Positions 9,798 through 19,100 are shown, counted from the stretch's first letter. The stretch is DNA of 64,000 bases from an uncultured Paracoccaceae bacterium (GCA_947497065.1 CANMEQ010000001.1:613076-677075), one strand, 5' to 3'. Numbers and translations: made by a program. Notes: a model not told the origin generated them from the letters alone.

Positions 9798-10967
9798 TTA
9801 TGCACCCTCCAAGGGTAGAGCACGCTCCGCGATGCGCGCAAAAAACGACGCACCATAGGGCGCTGTCTCATCGTCAAAATCATAATCCGGCTGGTGCAAC
9901 CCCGCCGTATCTCCATTGCCCACAAACAAATAGGCTCCGGGCCGTTCCTGCAAGAAATACGCGAAATCTTCCGCCCCCATCTCTGGCGCCACATCTTCGC
10001 GCACCGCGCCCCCGGCGGCCACGTCTCGCGCAACTTCTGCCGCAAACGCTGTGTTTTCCGACGTATTCACCGTCGGCGGAAACCCCTCTTCGTAGCGCAA
10101 AACAGCCTCCACATTGAACGCCGCCGCATGCCCCGCCACAATCTCGCCCATCCGGCGCTTCACCATGTCCTGCACGGCCGTATCAAACGTGCGAACCGTC
10201 CCACCAAGGTACGCCCCCTCGGGGATCACATTATCCGCCGTCCCCGCATGGATCATCGTCACCGAGACAACCAATTCATCCAAGGCACAATGGTTGCGAC
10301 CCACGATCGTGCCGATGGCCTGCCCAATGGCCAAGGCCGCAGGGATCGGATCGCGCGTGTCTTGCGGATAGGCCCCATGGCCGCCCTCGCCCGTAATATC
10401 CACATGAAACGTATCCACCGCCGCCATGATCGGCCCCGGCGTCGTGTAAAATTCGCCCACGGGCGTTCCGGGTGCATTGTGCAGCGCATAAATCTGCGAC
10501 ACGTCAAAGCGGTCCAACACACCCTCTTCCACCATCAACTCGGCCCCGCCGCCAGTCTCCTCAGCGGGCTGAAACACCAACACAACACGCCCTGAAAACT
10601 TGCGCGTCTCCGCCAAATACTTCGCAGCCCCCAACAACATCGTCGTGTGCCCGTCATGACCACAGGCATGCATCTGCCCCGCATGGGTCGACGCCCAGTC
10701 AGCCCCGGTGCTCTCCGTGATAGGCAAGGCGTCCATATCCGCCCGCAACCCAATGCTCGGCCCCTCCCTTTGACCATTGATCACCGCAATCACACCGGTC
10801 TTCGCCACCCCTTCATGTATTTCATCCACGCCAAATTCGCGTAAACGCTCGGCCACAAAGGCCGCGGTCTTCGGGCAATTCTGCCCCAACTCAGGGATCG
10901 TATGCAGATGCCTACGCCATGTCTTCATCTCGTCGGCATAGGCGGCAATACGGTTAATTACGGGCAT
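9798..10967 (-). CDS. M20 family amidohydrolase (hippurate hydrolase / N-acyl-aminoacid deacylase type)
   Basis: 389 residues. Binuclear metallo-amidohydrolase with RADMDALPI, HACGHDGHTTMLLGAA, PAEETGGGA, LHNAPGTPVGEF and EMGAEDFAYFL. These are the metal-binding and dimerisation-domain signatures of the HipO/IAA-amino-acid hydrolase group. It is the first gene of a three-gene operon with two ureohydrolases. An acylated guanidino compound that must be deacylated before or after urea release is a plausible substrate (inference only). It is divergent from mazG across a 63-base gap. Confidence 0.9.
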   Translation of the reverse strand: MPVINRIAAYADEMKTWRRHLHTIPELGQNCPKTAAFVAERLREFGVDEIHEGVAKTGVIAVINGQREGPSIGLRADMDALPITESTGADWASTHAGQMHACGHDGHTTMLLGAAKYLAETRKFSGRVVLVFQPAEETGGGAELMVEEGVLDRFDVSQIYALHNAPGTPVGEFYTTPGPIMAAVDTFHVDITGEGGHGAYPQDTRDPIPAALAIGQAIGTIVGRNHCALDELVVSVTMIHAGTADNVIPEGAYLGGTVRTFDTAVQDMVKRRMGEIVAGHAAAFNVEAVLRYEEGFPPTVNTSENTAFAAEVARDVAAGGAVREDVAPEMGAEDFAYFLQERPGAYLFVGNGDTAGLHQPDYDFDDETAPYGASFFARIAERALPLEGA

Positions 10968-11030
10968 GTCTGGACCTTATCTGCGGGCTTGAATACCGTC
11001 ACTGTGTCACCATTAAAGAGCACCCACAAT

Positions 11031-11894
11031 ATGCCCTCCCACACCGCCCCCAACGACCCTGCAATTCACGCCACCGCCGATGCCGATCAAATGAACCGCC
11101 TGCTCGCCATCATGTCGGCCCTGCGCGACCCGCAAACGGGCTGCCGCTGGGATGTAGAGCAATCCTTCGCCACCATCGCGCCCTACACAATCGAAGAAGC
11201 CTACGAGGTCGCAGACGCCATCGCCCGCAATGACATGCCCGACCTCAAAGGCGAATTGGGCGACCTGCTGTTCCAATCCGTGTTCCACGCTCAAATCGCG
11301 CAGGAGGCCGGCCATTTCACGTTTCAGGACGTGGCCCGCACCATGTCCGACAAAATGATCACCCGTCACCCCCATGTATTCGGCGATCAAAGCAATAAAA
11401 AATCCGCCGAACAACAGACCGCCGATTGGGAAAAAATCAAAGCTGCTGAGCGCGCCGACCGCGCAGAAACCCGCACCCTCGATGGGGTCGCCGTGGGCCT
11501 TCCCGCCCTGCTGCGCGCCTACAAACTGCAAAAACGCGCCGCACGCGTGGGCTTTGACTGGCCCGACGTCGTGCATGTCATCGATAAAATCGCCGAAGAA
11601 GCCGCCGAAGTCGTCGAGGCCCGCGACACGCTCACCCAGGATGCGCTGACCGAAGAAATGGGCGATCTGCTGTTCGTCATGGCCAACCTCGCCCGCCACC
11701 TCAAAATCGACCCCGAGGCCGCCCTGCGCGCCGCCAATGCGAAATTTCAACGCCGGTTCGAAGGCGTAGAAGACAAACTCGCCGCACTGGGCAAATCCCC
11801 CTCTGACAGCACCCTCGAAGAGATGGACCGCCTGTGGGACGCTGTGAAAGCCGATGAAAAAGCACGTAAAAATGCGCAGAGCGCCACGCCCTAG
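11031..11894 (+). CDS. mazG: Nucleoside triphosphate pyrophosphohydrolase MazG
   Basis: 287 residues from the ATG at 11031. It hydrolyses (d)NTPs to monophosphates as a house-cleaning enzyme. The two tandem MazG domains each show the metal-binding EExxE...ExxD pattern: YTIEEAYEVADAI with GELGDLLFQSVFHAQ, then EEAAEVVEARD with EEMGDLLFVMANLARHL. The longer 10902 start is rejected because it runs back into the divergent M20 gene. Confidence 0.95.
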   Translation: MPSHTAPNDPAIHATADADQMNRLLAIMSALRDPQTGCRWDVEQSFATIAPYTIEEAYEVADAIARNDMPDLKGELGDLLFQSVFHAQIAQEAGHFTFQDVARTMSDKMITRHPHVFGDQSNKKSAEQQTADWEKIKAAERADRAETRTLDGVAVGLPALLRAYKLQKRAARVGFDWPDVVHVIDKIAEEAAEVVEARDTLTQDALTEEMGDLLFVMANLARHLKIDPEAALRAANAKFQRRFEGVEDKLAALGKSPSDSTLEEMDRLWDAVKADEKARKNAQSATP

Positions 11895-11924
11895 AGCACC
11901 GCAGCTAGAAACACCGGGCCCAGC

Positions 11925-11963
11925 CCAAAAAATAATGTGGACGTGGCTCGCACCACGTCCACA
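11925..11963 (-). terminator. Perfect 11-bp dyad followed by T-run on the minus strand
   Basis: TGTGGACGTGG (11936-11946) and CCACGTCCACA (11953-11963) are exact reverse complements with a 6-base loop. Read on the minus strand, the hairpin is followed by ATTATTTTTT, so it fits a terminator for the SH3-like gene, although it sits about 195 bases after that stop. The remaining interval 11964-12158 shows no coding signal. Confidence 0.6.
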
Positions 11964-12158
11964 CGAATTGTACTGAAAACATGTGCGAAAAGACCACTCA
12001 CAAGCCAATTTCGCTGATCTACTTATGCAACCAAACCGTGCATAGCGACATATTTCACCTCCAAAATTTCGCCCTGAACCTTGCGGCACCCGTCCTGATG
12101 GTGAAAAAATACAGCCTCTTGCCTATAAATTGAGCAAATTCAAAATCCGCGCCCTATC

Positions 12159-12557
12159 TCAGTCCACGAAATCGCACAAATACCCGTCATGGGCCCAGCC
12201 AGACACGCTCAGGTGTTTGTACTCTTGTGGAAATCCGTCTTTCGAATGGGTCCGCGACCCATCCACCACACGCACCCAATTGCCGCGACGGTTCGTGGTA
12301 TCCACCTCCAAAATCGCCAAACGGTTAAACGCGCGCACCTGCTGATACTCCGTGCCAGCCCCCGACCGCACCGACAAAAATCCGTCCGGCCCGTTTACAT
12401 TGCACACCATCACATAATTCAGCCCCGGCGCATTCAACGGCCAAGCATTGTCCCGCGCCAAACCGGCCAGATACACCTGACCATAGGTGCGGTTCTCCGC
12501 GTGAGCAGACGGCGCAATCGCAACAGCCGCCAACGCGGCAAGAATAAGGTTTTTCAT
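12159..12557 (-). CDS. Secreted SH3-like domain protein
   Basis: 132 residues. A clear Sec signal peptide (MKNLILAALAAVAIAPSAHA-EN) precedes a short domain that resembles bacterial SH3: NGPDGFLSVRSGAGTEYQQV, LEVDTTNRRGNWVRVVDG, SGWAHDGYLCDF. Bacterial SH3 domains usually bind peptidoglycan or proteins in the envelope. Two cysteines (VCNVNG and YLCDF) could form a disulphide. It stands alone, with non-coding gaps on both sides (187 bases to the ABC-F gene). Confidence 0.75.
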   Translation of the reverse strand: MKNLILAALAAVAIAPSAHAENRTYGQVYLAGLARDNAWPLNAPGLNYVMVCNVNGPDGFLSVRSGAGTEYQQVRAFNRLAILEVDTTNRRGNWVRVVDGSRTHSKDGFPQEYKHLSVSGWAHDGYLCDFVD

Positions 12558-12744
12558 AAATCTTTGGTCTTTCTAAAGCGTTAAAACACCCCACGCTGAG
12601 CCCCTCAACGCAAGATGCCGCAACACTAAGGGCGCCACCCACCCCAAGACCAGTGCAAACCACCCAAGGTAAGGACAGCCCTACCTCAGGCCCAAAAACC
12701 CGGGCGCCCGTAGGCCGCAGACCGACGCCTCGCGCGCCTCAGCC

Positions 12745-14550
12745 CTACCCGGCCTTTTCTTCCAGCATCAGCCACTCTTCCTCGGCGGCATCCAGCTTTT
12801 CTTGGCGCTCCAGCAACGCATCGGTCGCCTTTTGGAACTTCACAGGATGATCCGTGAACAAAGCAGGATCGGCCATCAATTCGCCCAGCTTCGAAATCTC
12901 GGCCTCAAGGCGCGCAATCACACCCGGCAGCTCTGCCAAACGGTGCTGCTCGGTAAAGCTCAGCCCCGCCTCTTTGCTCACAGGCTTGGCCTTCTCGGCT
13001 TTCACCTTTGGCTTGTCCGCCTTTGGCGCCTGCGCAACCTCATCGGCCTTCTGGTTCTGATAATCAGACCATCCGCCCGCATAGGTCACCGCCCGCCCTT
13101 CACCTTCCATGGCGATGGTCGTGGTGGCCACGCGGTCAATGAAATCACGGTCGTGGCTAACCAACAGCACCGTGCCCGGATATTCGCCCAATAGATCCTG
13201 CAACAGGTCCATCGTTTCGATATCCAAATCGTTCGTCGGTTCGTCCAAAACCAGCACGTTGGATTCGCGCGCCATCAGCCGCGCCAACAGCAACCGCGCC
13301 TTTTCGCCGCCCGACAGCGATCGCACCGGCGCGCGGACCTGCCGTTCGTCAAACAAAAACTCTTTCAGATAGCCCACGACATGTTTGGGCTGCCCCCGCA
13401 CCATAATCTGATCAGCCTTCCCGCTGACCGCCATGCTCGGGTCCGTCGTCAGATTATCCCACAACGTAGTGTCCGGGTTAAGCTGCGCCCGCGCCTGATC
13501 GAACACGGCAATCTCGAGGTTGGTCCCGTGTTTGACCGTGCCTGCATCCGGCTCAGCTTTACCCAGCAACATATTGATAAGGCTCGTCTTCCCAACACCG
13601 TTAGGCCCCACAAACGCCACTCGATCCCCCCGCTGCACGGTAATATCAAATCCGCGCAGAATGGTTTTATCGCCAAACGCTTTCTTCAGGCCAACCGCCT
13701 CAATCACCTTCTTGCCAGATGTCTGACCACCCTCAAACGCCATCGCCGCCGTGCCCTGCCGCTTGATCTGGCTGGCACGCTCGGCCCGCAAATCCTGCAA
13801 GGCGCGCACACGGCCCATGTTGCGTTTGCGGCGCGCAGAAATGCCCTCTACCGCCCAACGCGCTTCCGCCTTGATCTTGCGGTTCAGCTTGTGTCGCTGC
13901 TGGTCTTCTTCTTCCCAGGCCTTCTCGCGCCATTCCTCGAAATGAGCAAACCCGCGATCCTGACGGCGCACTTGCCCGCGATCGACCCACAACGTGGCCC
14001 GCGTCAGCGCGTTCAAAAACGCCCTATCGTGTGAAATCAAAACGAACGCCGCTTTCGTCTGGCTCAGCTCACGCTCCAACCACCGGATCGCTTCAATATC
14101 CAAATGGTTTGTCGGCTCGTCCAGCAACATCAACTCGGGCGCTTCTGCCATCAGCTTCGCCAGCGCCGCACGGCGGCGCTCCCCGCCCGAGGCCACACCA
14201 ACCTCGCGGTCAGGATCAAATTTCAACCCCTCCGCAACAGCCTCAACCTTCCACGCCTCAGACACATCCAACCCGCTGGACGCATAGGCCCCCAAGGTCG
14301 CATAGCCCTCCATCGTGGGGTCCTGCTCCATGTAGCCGACGCTCACGCCGGGGGCCGCAGTCACGCTGCCCGTGTCCGCCTCAACCAACCCCGCCATCAC
14401 CTTCATCAAGGTCGATTTGCCAGACCCGTTGCGCCCCACCAGCGCCACACGGTCCCCCGGTTGCACAACAACCGACAAATCAGAAAAAACAGGATCGCCG
14501 CCAAAGGTCAGCGCGATATCGGAAACTTGTAATAAGGGTGCTCTAGCCAT
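12745..14550 (-). CDS. ABC-F family ATPase, Uup-like
   Basis: 601 residues and two ABC cassettes without membrane segments. Walker A: GRNGSGKST and GPNGVGKTS. Signatures: ASGGERRRAALA and LSGGEKARLLLA. Walker B: LMLLDEPTNHLD and VLVLDEPTNDLD. A charged linker (QQRHKLNRKIKAEARW) lies between them, and a C-terminal coiled coil rich in Lys/Ala/Glu is typical of Uup. ABC-F proteins act on ribosomes; Uup also affects transposon excision in E. coli. The function here is inferred from family. Confidence 0.93.
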   Translation of the reverse strand: MARAPLLQVSDIALTFGGDPVFSDLSVVVQPGDRVALVGRNGSGKSTLMKVMAGLVEADTGSVTAAPGVSVGYMEQDPTMEGYATLGAYASSGLDVSEAWKVEAVAEGLKFDPDREVGVASGGERRRAALAKLMAEAPELMLLDEPTNHLDIEAIRWLERELSQTKAAFVLISHDRAFLNALTRATLWVDRGQVRRQDRGFAHFEEWREKAWEEEDQQRHKLNRKIKAEARWAVEGISARRKRNMGRVRALQDLRAERASQIKRQGTAAMAFEGGQTSGKKVIEAVGLKKAFGDKTILRGFDITVQRGDRVAFVGPNGVGKTSLINMLLGKAEPDAGTVKHGTNLEIAVFDQARAQLNPDTTLWDNLTTDPSMAVSGKADQIMVRGQPKHVVGYLKEFLFDERQVRAPVRSLSGGEKARLLLARLMARESNVLVLDEPTNDLDIETMDLLQDLLGEYPGTVLLVSHDRDFIDRVATTTIAMEGEGRAVTYAGGWSDYQNQKADEVAQAPKADKPKVKAEKAKPVSKEAGLSFTEQHRLAELPGVIARLEAEISKLGELMADPALFTDHPVKFQKATDALLERQEKLDAAEEEWLMLEEKAG

Positions 14551-14599
14551 GCTGTCTGCTAGCGGTCAAACCCGCCCACTTCAAGCCCATTTACGCCCC

Positions 14600-15373
14600 T
14601 CAAACGCCCGCCGCCACCGCCCGCAGCGCCTTGGCCCGCGCCGCTGGAATGGCTGCAATCTCAAGGCCCGTGAACACATGCAACGTGTTCATGTCCCGAT
14701 CCACCACCGCATGATCGCTCACCCAGCCGCCCATGGATAAATAGGTGCGCAACAGCGACGGCACCTGCCCCATCGCCACCGCACGGTCCCCCACAGGGCA
14801 AGCCGTCTGCGCATACGCCACGACCTCGGCCGCCTTCACCCCAATCCGGTCCGACACATGCCGCGCGGCCAACAGATTGAACGCCTCTGAATAGACCTCG
14901 GCTGCGATACCTGCAAAAGACGAACAGCCAAACAGCACCTGAACCCCCTGCACATCCACAATCCGCGCCAACATCCCCCAAGCCAGGCGCAACACATCCG
15001 CATCACCCTCGCCCTCCAAAACGCAAAACCGGCCCAGCTCCAGAAACCCACCATCAAAACTGTGTAACCCATCCATGCGGTAAAACTGCGCCGCATAACT
15101 GTCGGCCAACGCCAAAGGTGCTTGAAACACCTGCACGCGGTAACAACACACCAACCGCCCCGCCGCATCCTCAATCAACACATGCTCGCACGCCGCATCA
15201 AACCGGTCGCGGTCCACCCCACCGGGTTGCGCAGGCACACCCGCCATTTCGAAAAAACACGCATGGCGCAGCCGCTGGGCCGCCATCACATCTGCGTCAC
15301 TTTGGGCAAATCGCGCCGTATACCCACCCCGCACAAGCGGATCAGGCCGTCTGCTGAACATATCTGTTGCCAT
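14600..15373 (-). CDS. olsB: L-ornithine N-alpha-acyltransferase OlsB (GNAT superfamily)
   Basis: 257 residues. OlsB transfers a 3-hydroxyacyl chain from acyl-ACP to ornithine, the first step of ornithine-lipid synthesis. Recognisable features: YTARFAQSDADVMAAQRLRHACFF, DRDRFDAACEHVLIED, CCYRVQVF, FLELGRFCV and a GCSSF...CPV C-terminal half, all typical of the OlsB/hemolysin-like GNAT group. The usual partner olsA (the second acyltransferase) is not adjacent. An in-frame ATG at 15361 is an alternative start. No membrane segment is seen. Confidence 0.82.
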   Translation of the reverse strand: MATDMFSRRPDPLVRGGYTARFAQSDADVMAAQRLRHACFFEMAGVPAQPGGVDRDRFDAACEHVLIEDAAGRLVCCYRVQVFQAPLALADSYAAQFYRMDGLHSFDGGFLELGRFCVLEGEGDADVLRLAWGMLARIVDVQGVQVLFGCSSFAGIAAEVYSEAFNLLAARHVSDRIGVKAAEVVAYAQTACPVGDRAVAMGQVPSLLRTYLSMGGWVSDHAVVDRDMNTLHVFTGLEIAAIPAARAKALRAVAAGV

Positions 15374-15412
15374 GTTATTGCCGCCCCATCCTCGGACCGA
15401 CCACGCGCACCA

Positions 15413-15886
15413 TCAGCCGTCGCCGATAAAATCACCGGCGTTGATCTGACCGATAGACCCAAACAACTGACGCAAGAATGTCGTATCGCGTACGTTGTCG
15501 CGCGTCACACGCCGCGACAGCGCCACAACCTGACCGTTCTCCAAACCGAAGCGTTCAACGTTGGACACAACACCCTCCGCATCAAACCGGATCGCCACAA
15601 CCTGACGCTCAATCTCTTTGGGCTCAAGCGGGCCGTAGAACCGGAAACGGCTTTCAACATAAAAGAAATCACCGCCATTGGTCACACCAGAGGCCGTCGG
15701 CGGCCCGATCACATCAGACACAGTGCCGCGCGTATCTACCCCAACCAAAACTTCGGCCAATTGCGCATCCGTGGGCGCATATCCGTGATTGCGGTACAGC
15801 GTCGTACATCCAACCGCCACCAATAGGGCAGACCCCATCACGGCTGCGCGTATCATCCGACCTGCTGTGCGACCTGTCTGCGTCAT
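15413..15886 (-). CDS. bamE: Outer-membrane assembly lipoprotein BamE
   Basis: 157 residues from the ATG at 15886, chosen because AGGGGG lies five bases upstream and the protein then begins with a lipoprotein signal (MIRAAVMGSALLVAVGC, lipobox VAVGC). BamE is an accessory subunit of the BAM beta-barrel insertion complex. The BamE/SmpA/OmlA core is visible: LAEVLVGVDTRGTVSDVIGPP, FFYVESRFRFYG and VAIRFDAEGVVSNVERF. It is divergent from the DUF177 gene, a common order in alphaproteobacteria. Confidence 0.88.
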   Translation of the reverse strand: MTQTGRTAGRMIRAAVMGSALLVAVGCTTLYRNHGYAPTDAQLAEVLVGVDTRGTVSDVIGPPTASGVTNGGDFFYVESRFRFYGPLEPKEIERQVVAIRFDAEGVVSNVERFGLENGQVVALSRRVTRDNVRDTTFLRQLFGSIGQINAGDFIGDG

Positions 15887-15988
15887 GCGACCCCCTGTTT
15901 CACCGCTACCTGACGTTTTCACGTTGGCTTCGTTCGGCTTTTAACGCATTTACAGTCAACACGCGACGTTATTCAAGGGTGCCCGCAC

Positions 15989-16549
15989 ATGACCGACCTT
16001 CCCAGCCAAATCGTGCGACTGGCTGACTTGCCAAACCGCAAGCGCACGCATTTCACGTTCGAACCAGACGCGCCCGCACGCGCAGCGCTCGCCCAATCTC
16101 TCGACGTGCCCACCTTGCGCAAACTGCGCTTTACAGGCGAGCTGATTCCCTTGGGCAAACGCGACTGGCGGATCGAAGCCACACTGGGCGCCACCGTGAT
16201 CCAAGACTGCGTCGTCACCCTCGATCCCGTCACCACCCGCATCGACGAAGACGTGATCCGCACCTACACCGCCAAATTCGATCTGCCCGATACCGATGAA
16301 ATCGAAATGGCCGAAGACGACGACACCACAGATCCGCTGCCCGAAACCCTCGATCTGGTGGCCGTCGCCCTCGAAGCACTGGCCCTCTCCATCCCCGCCT
16401 ACCCCCGCAAAGACGGTGCAGAAACAGGAAAAGCTGTTTTTACCGAACCGGGAAAAGCCGCGATGACAGACGAAGACGCGCGCCCCTTTGCAGGCCTCGC
16501 AGCCCTGCGTGCGGGCCTTGAAAACAAGGCCGAAGACGACAAAGGCTGA
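15989..16549 (+). CDS. DUF177 / YceD-family protein
   Basis: 186 residues. YceD-family proteins are nearly always encoded beside rpmF and are implicated in 23S rRNA and large-subunit maturation. The central region has the family pattern around a single cysteine (IQDCVVTLDPVTTRIDEDV) and an acidic segment (DEIEMAEDDDTTDPLPETLDL). It is followed by rpmF after about 200 bases that contain a good promoter candidate, so rpmF need not depend on this gene. Confidence 0.85.
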   Translation: MTDLPSQIVRLADLPNRKRTHFTFEPDAPARAALAQSLDVPTLRKLRFTGELIPLGKRDWRIEATLGATVIQDCVVTLDPVTTRIDEDVIRTYTAKFDLPDTDEIEMAEDDDTTDPLPETLDLVAVALEALALSIPAYPRKDGAETGKAVFTEPGKAAMTDEDARPFAGLAALRAGLENKAEDDKG

Positions 16550-16587
16550 CCCCCACGGGGGGCCACCCAACCCCCTTGGCAAAAACA

Positions 16588-16616
16588 CTTGCGTCCTAAA
16601 AGAATCGCAGTATGTT
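16588..16616 (+). promoter_or_regulatory. Candidate sigma-70 promoter of rpmF-plsX-fabH
   Basis: CTTGCG at 16588-16593 and TATGTT at 16611-16616, separated by 17 bases. It lies in the otherwise empty gap before rpmF. The same element type occurs before tRNA-Pro in this window, which strengthens it. Confidence 0.45.
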
Positions 16617-16748
16617 CGCGCCTCTTTTCAAATCACGTCTCGACAGGCTGGCCGATATGTCCTAAAGCCCCCGAAACGCTGACTTGAGCGACGAAATTCA
16701 CACGGCTCCATCGCCCAACTGATGTAGCCCTTTACCCGAGGTTGCGAC

Positions 16749-16955
16749 ATGGCTGTCCCACAGAATAAAATCTCCAAATCCCGCCGGAACAACCGTCGGT
16801 CCCACCACGCACTTGGTGATGCAAACCCTAACGAATGCCCGTCCTGCGGTGAGCTGAAGCGCCCGCACCACGTGTGCCCGTCTTGCGGTTCCTACGCAGA
16901 CCGCGAAGTAATCGCGCAGTCCGACGAAATCGATCTGGACGACGACGCAGCATAA
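16749..16955 (+). CDS. rpmF: 50S ribosomal protein L32
   Basis: 68 residues. The basic N-terminus [18 protein letters not shown] and two CPSCG knuckles ([18 protein letters not shown]) identify a zinc-binding L32. The acidic tail EIDLDDDAA is common in alphaproteobacteria. It precedes plsX by 31 bases, the usual rpmF-plsX-fabH order. Confidence 0.98.
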   Translation: MAVPQNKISKSRRNNRRSHHALGDANPNECPSCGELKRPHHVCPSCGSYADREVIAQSDEIDLDDDAA

Positions 16956-16986
16956 GCCCTAGGGTTGGCCGGACAAAGGGGTTCCA

Positions 16987-18105
16987 ATGACCGTGTCTGA
17001 TCCTAAGACTGAACAGCTCGTATTATCTGTCGACGCCATGGGCGGCGACCGCGGGCCCGCAGCAATTGTTGCGGGCCTTTCGCGTTTCCTGTCGAAAAAC
17101 GCGGATGTGCAGGTGCTCCTGCACGGGGATGAAGCACAGCTCAATCCCCTGATCGCAAAGCGGAAAATCAACGCGCAGGTCACAATCATCCACGCCGATG
17201 ATGTCGTCACCATGAACGACAAGCCCAGCCAGGTCATGCGCCACGGCAAAGCCACATCCATGTGGTCCGCCATCGAATCTGTGCGCTCCAAACAGGCCGC
17301 CGTCTGCGTCTCATGTGGTAACACCGGCGCGCTTATGGCCGTCTCCATGGTCCGCCTGCGCAAGGCCGAAGGCGTCAATCGCCCTGCCATTGCCTGCCTC
17401 TGGCCCTCGCGCACCAAGGCCGGGTTCAACGTCATGCTCGACGCCGGCGCCGATATCCGCGCCGACGAAGAAGACCTGCTGACCTATGCACTCATGGGCG
17501 CGTCCTACGCCCGCAACGGCCTCGGCCTTGGTCGCCCCCGCGTGGGCCTGCTCAACGTCGGCACCGAAGAGCACAAAGGCCGTGCCGAACTCAAAGTCGC
17601 CAACGACCTTATTCGCGGCGCCGCCAACCGTGGCGAATACGAATATGTGGGATTCGTTGAAGGCGGCGATTTGCCCGGCGACCGCACCGATGTCATCGTC
17701 ACCGACGGCTTCACCGGCAATATCGCGCTCAAAACCGGCGAAGGCACCGCCAACTTCATCTCCGATTCTCTGCGCGCCGCCTTCAAGGCCACCCCCTTCT
17801 CGCGCATCGCAGCACTGCTGGCCGCCACTTCCCTTGGCCGCCTGAAAAAGAAAATCGACCCCCGCCGCGTCAACGGCGGCGTCTTCTTGGGCCTCAACGG
17901 CACCGTCATCAAAAGCCACGGCGCTGCCGATGCCACCGGCGTCGAAGCCGCGCTCGCCTTGGCCGCAAAACTCGCCCGCTCCGGTTTCACCGACAAACTG
18001 GCAGCACGGGTTGCATCTGCCGCCGCCCTTGCGCAAGATGACGCAACGGAACAATCCGCAGATGAAGCCCCAGCAGCCCCCACCGGCGCGAGCAAGGACA
18101 CTTAA
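16987..18105 (+). CDS. plsX: Phosphate acyltransferase PlsX
   Basis: 372 residues. PlsX makes acyl-phosphate from acyl-ACP for phospholipid synthesis. Diagnostic parts: SVDAMGGDRGP, AVCVSCGNTGALMA, GLLNVGTEEHKG, IVTDGFTGNIALKTGEG and KSHGAADATGVEAAL. The last 30 residues form an Ala/Pro-rich tail that is probably disordered. fabH follows after five bases. Confidence 0.97.
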   Translation: MTVSDPKTEQLVLSVDAMGGDRGPAAIVAGLSRFLSKNADVQVLLHGDEAQLNPLIAKRKINAQVTIIHADDVVTMNDKPSQVMRHGKATSMWSAIESVRSKQAAVCVSCGNTGALMAVSMVRLRKAEGVNRPAIACLWPSRTKAGFNVMLDAGADIRADEEDLLTYALMGASYARNGLGLGRPRVGLLNVGTEEHKGRAELKVANDLIRGAANRGEYEYVGFVEGGDLPGDRTDVIVTDGFTGNIALKTGEGTANFISDSLRAAFKATPFSRIAALLAATSLGRLKKKIDPRRVNGGVFLGLNGTVIKSHGAADATGVEAALALAAKLARSGFTDKLAARVASAAALAQDDATEQSADEAPAAPTGASKDT

Positions 18106-18110
18106 TACCA

Positions 18111-19082
18111 ATGACCATTCGCGCGACCGTAAAAGGCGTCGGACACTATCTCCCCTCTCGTGTTGTGCCCAATTCCGAATTCGAAAAGACCCTCGACACC
18201 AGTGACGAGTGGATCAGAACACGCTCCGGCATCGAACGTCGGCATTTCGCCGCCGATGACGAATTCACATCCGACCTAGGCACCAAAGCCGCGCAAAACG
18301 CGCTCGATATGGCCGGCCTCACCCCCGATGACATCGACGCCATCATCGTCGCCACATCGACTCCGGACCTCACATTCCCTTCCGCCGCGACCATGATTCA
18401 GCAAAAACTGGGCATGACACGCGGCTTCGCCTTCGACATCCAAGCCGTCTGCGCAGGCTTCGTCTACGCGCTCGCCAACGCCAACGGCATGATCCTCTCG
18501 GGCCAAGCCAACCGCGTCTTGGTCATCGGCGCCGAAACCTTCTCGCGCATCCTCAATTTCGAAGACCGCTCCACCTGCGTCCTCTTCGGCGATGGCGCAG
18601 GCGCGCTGATCCTCGAAGGCGAAACCGCCACAGGCACCGCAGAAGACCGCGGCATCTTGGGCGTCGACCTCAACTCAGACGGTCGCCACCGCGATATGCT
18701 CTACGTCGATGGCGGCATGGTCAGCCAAAACACCGGCCATATCGTCATGCAAGGCAACGCCCTTTTCCGCCAAGCCGTTGAAAAGCTTGCATCTACAGCC
18801 ACAACCGCCCTCACAAAATCGGGCCTCGGCCATGAAGATGTAGACTGGGTTGTCCCCCACCAAGCCAACATTCGCATCATCCAAGGCACCGCCAAGAAGC
18901 TTGGCGTCAGCATGGATAAGGTCGTCGTCACGGTCCAAGATCACGGCAACACCTCGGCCGCATCGATCCCCTTGGCCCTCTCCGTGGGCGTCGAACGGGG
19001 GCAAATCAAACAAGGCGATCTGCTGGTCACCGAAGCCATCGGCGGCGGCTTGGCGTGGGGCGCTGTCGTTCTGCGCTGGTAA
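18111..19082 (+). CDS. fabH: Beta-ketoacyl-ACP synthase III
   Basis: 323 residues. FabH condenses acetyl-CoA with malonyl-ACP to start fatty-acid synthesis. The catalytic triad is in place: Cys in QAVCAGFVYAL, His in WVVPHQANIRI and Asn in DHGNTSAASIPLA. It ends with GGGLAWGAVVLRW, typical of the family. It is tightly linked to plsX. Confidence 0.98.
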   Translation: MTIRATVKGVGHYLPSRVVPNSEFEKTLDTSDEWIRTRSGIERRHFAADDEFTSDLGTKAAQNALDMAGLTPDDIDAIIVATSTPDLTFPSAATMIQQKLGMTRGFAFDIQAVCAGFVYALANANGMILSGQANRVLVIGAETFSRILNFEDRSTCVLFGDGAGALILEGETATGTAEDRGILGVDLNSDGRHRDMLYVDGGMVSQNTGHIVMQGNALFRQAVEKLASTATTALTKSGLGHEDVDWVVPHQANIRIIQGTAKKLGVSMDKVVVTVQDHGNTSAASIPLALSVGVERGQIKQGDLLVTEAIGGGLAWGAVVLRW

Positions 19083-19100
19083 TCGCACAAGCCCCTGTTA

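Noticed and set aside
12700..12745. Terminator of the ABC-F gene at CGGGCGCCCG followed by a minus-strand T-run
   Set aside because: The palindrome has no room for a loop with a stable stem, so support is too weak to list.
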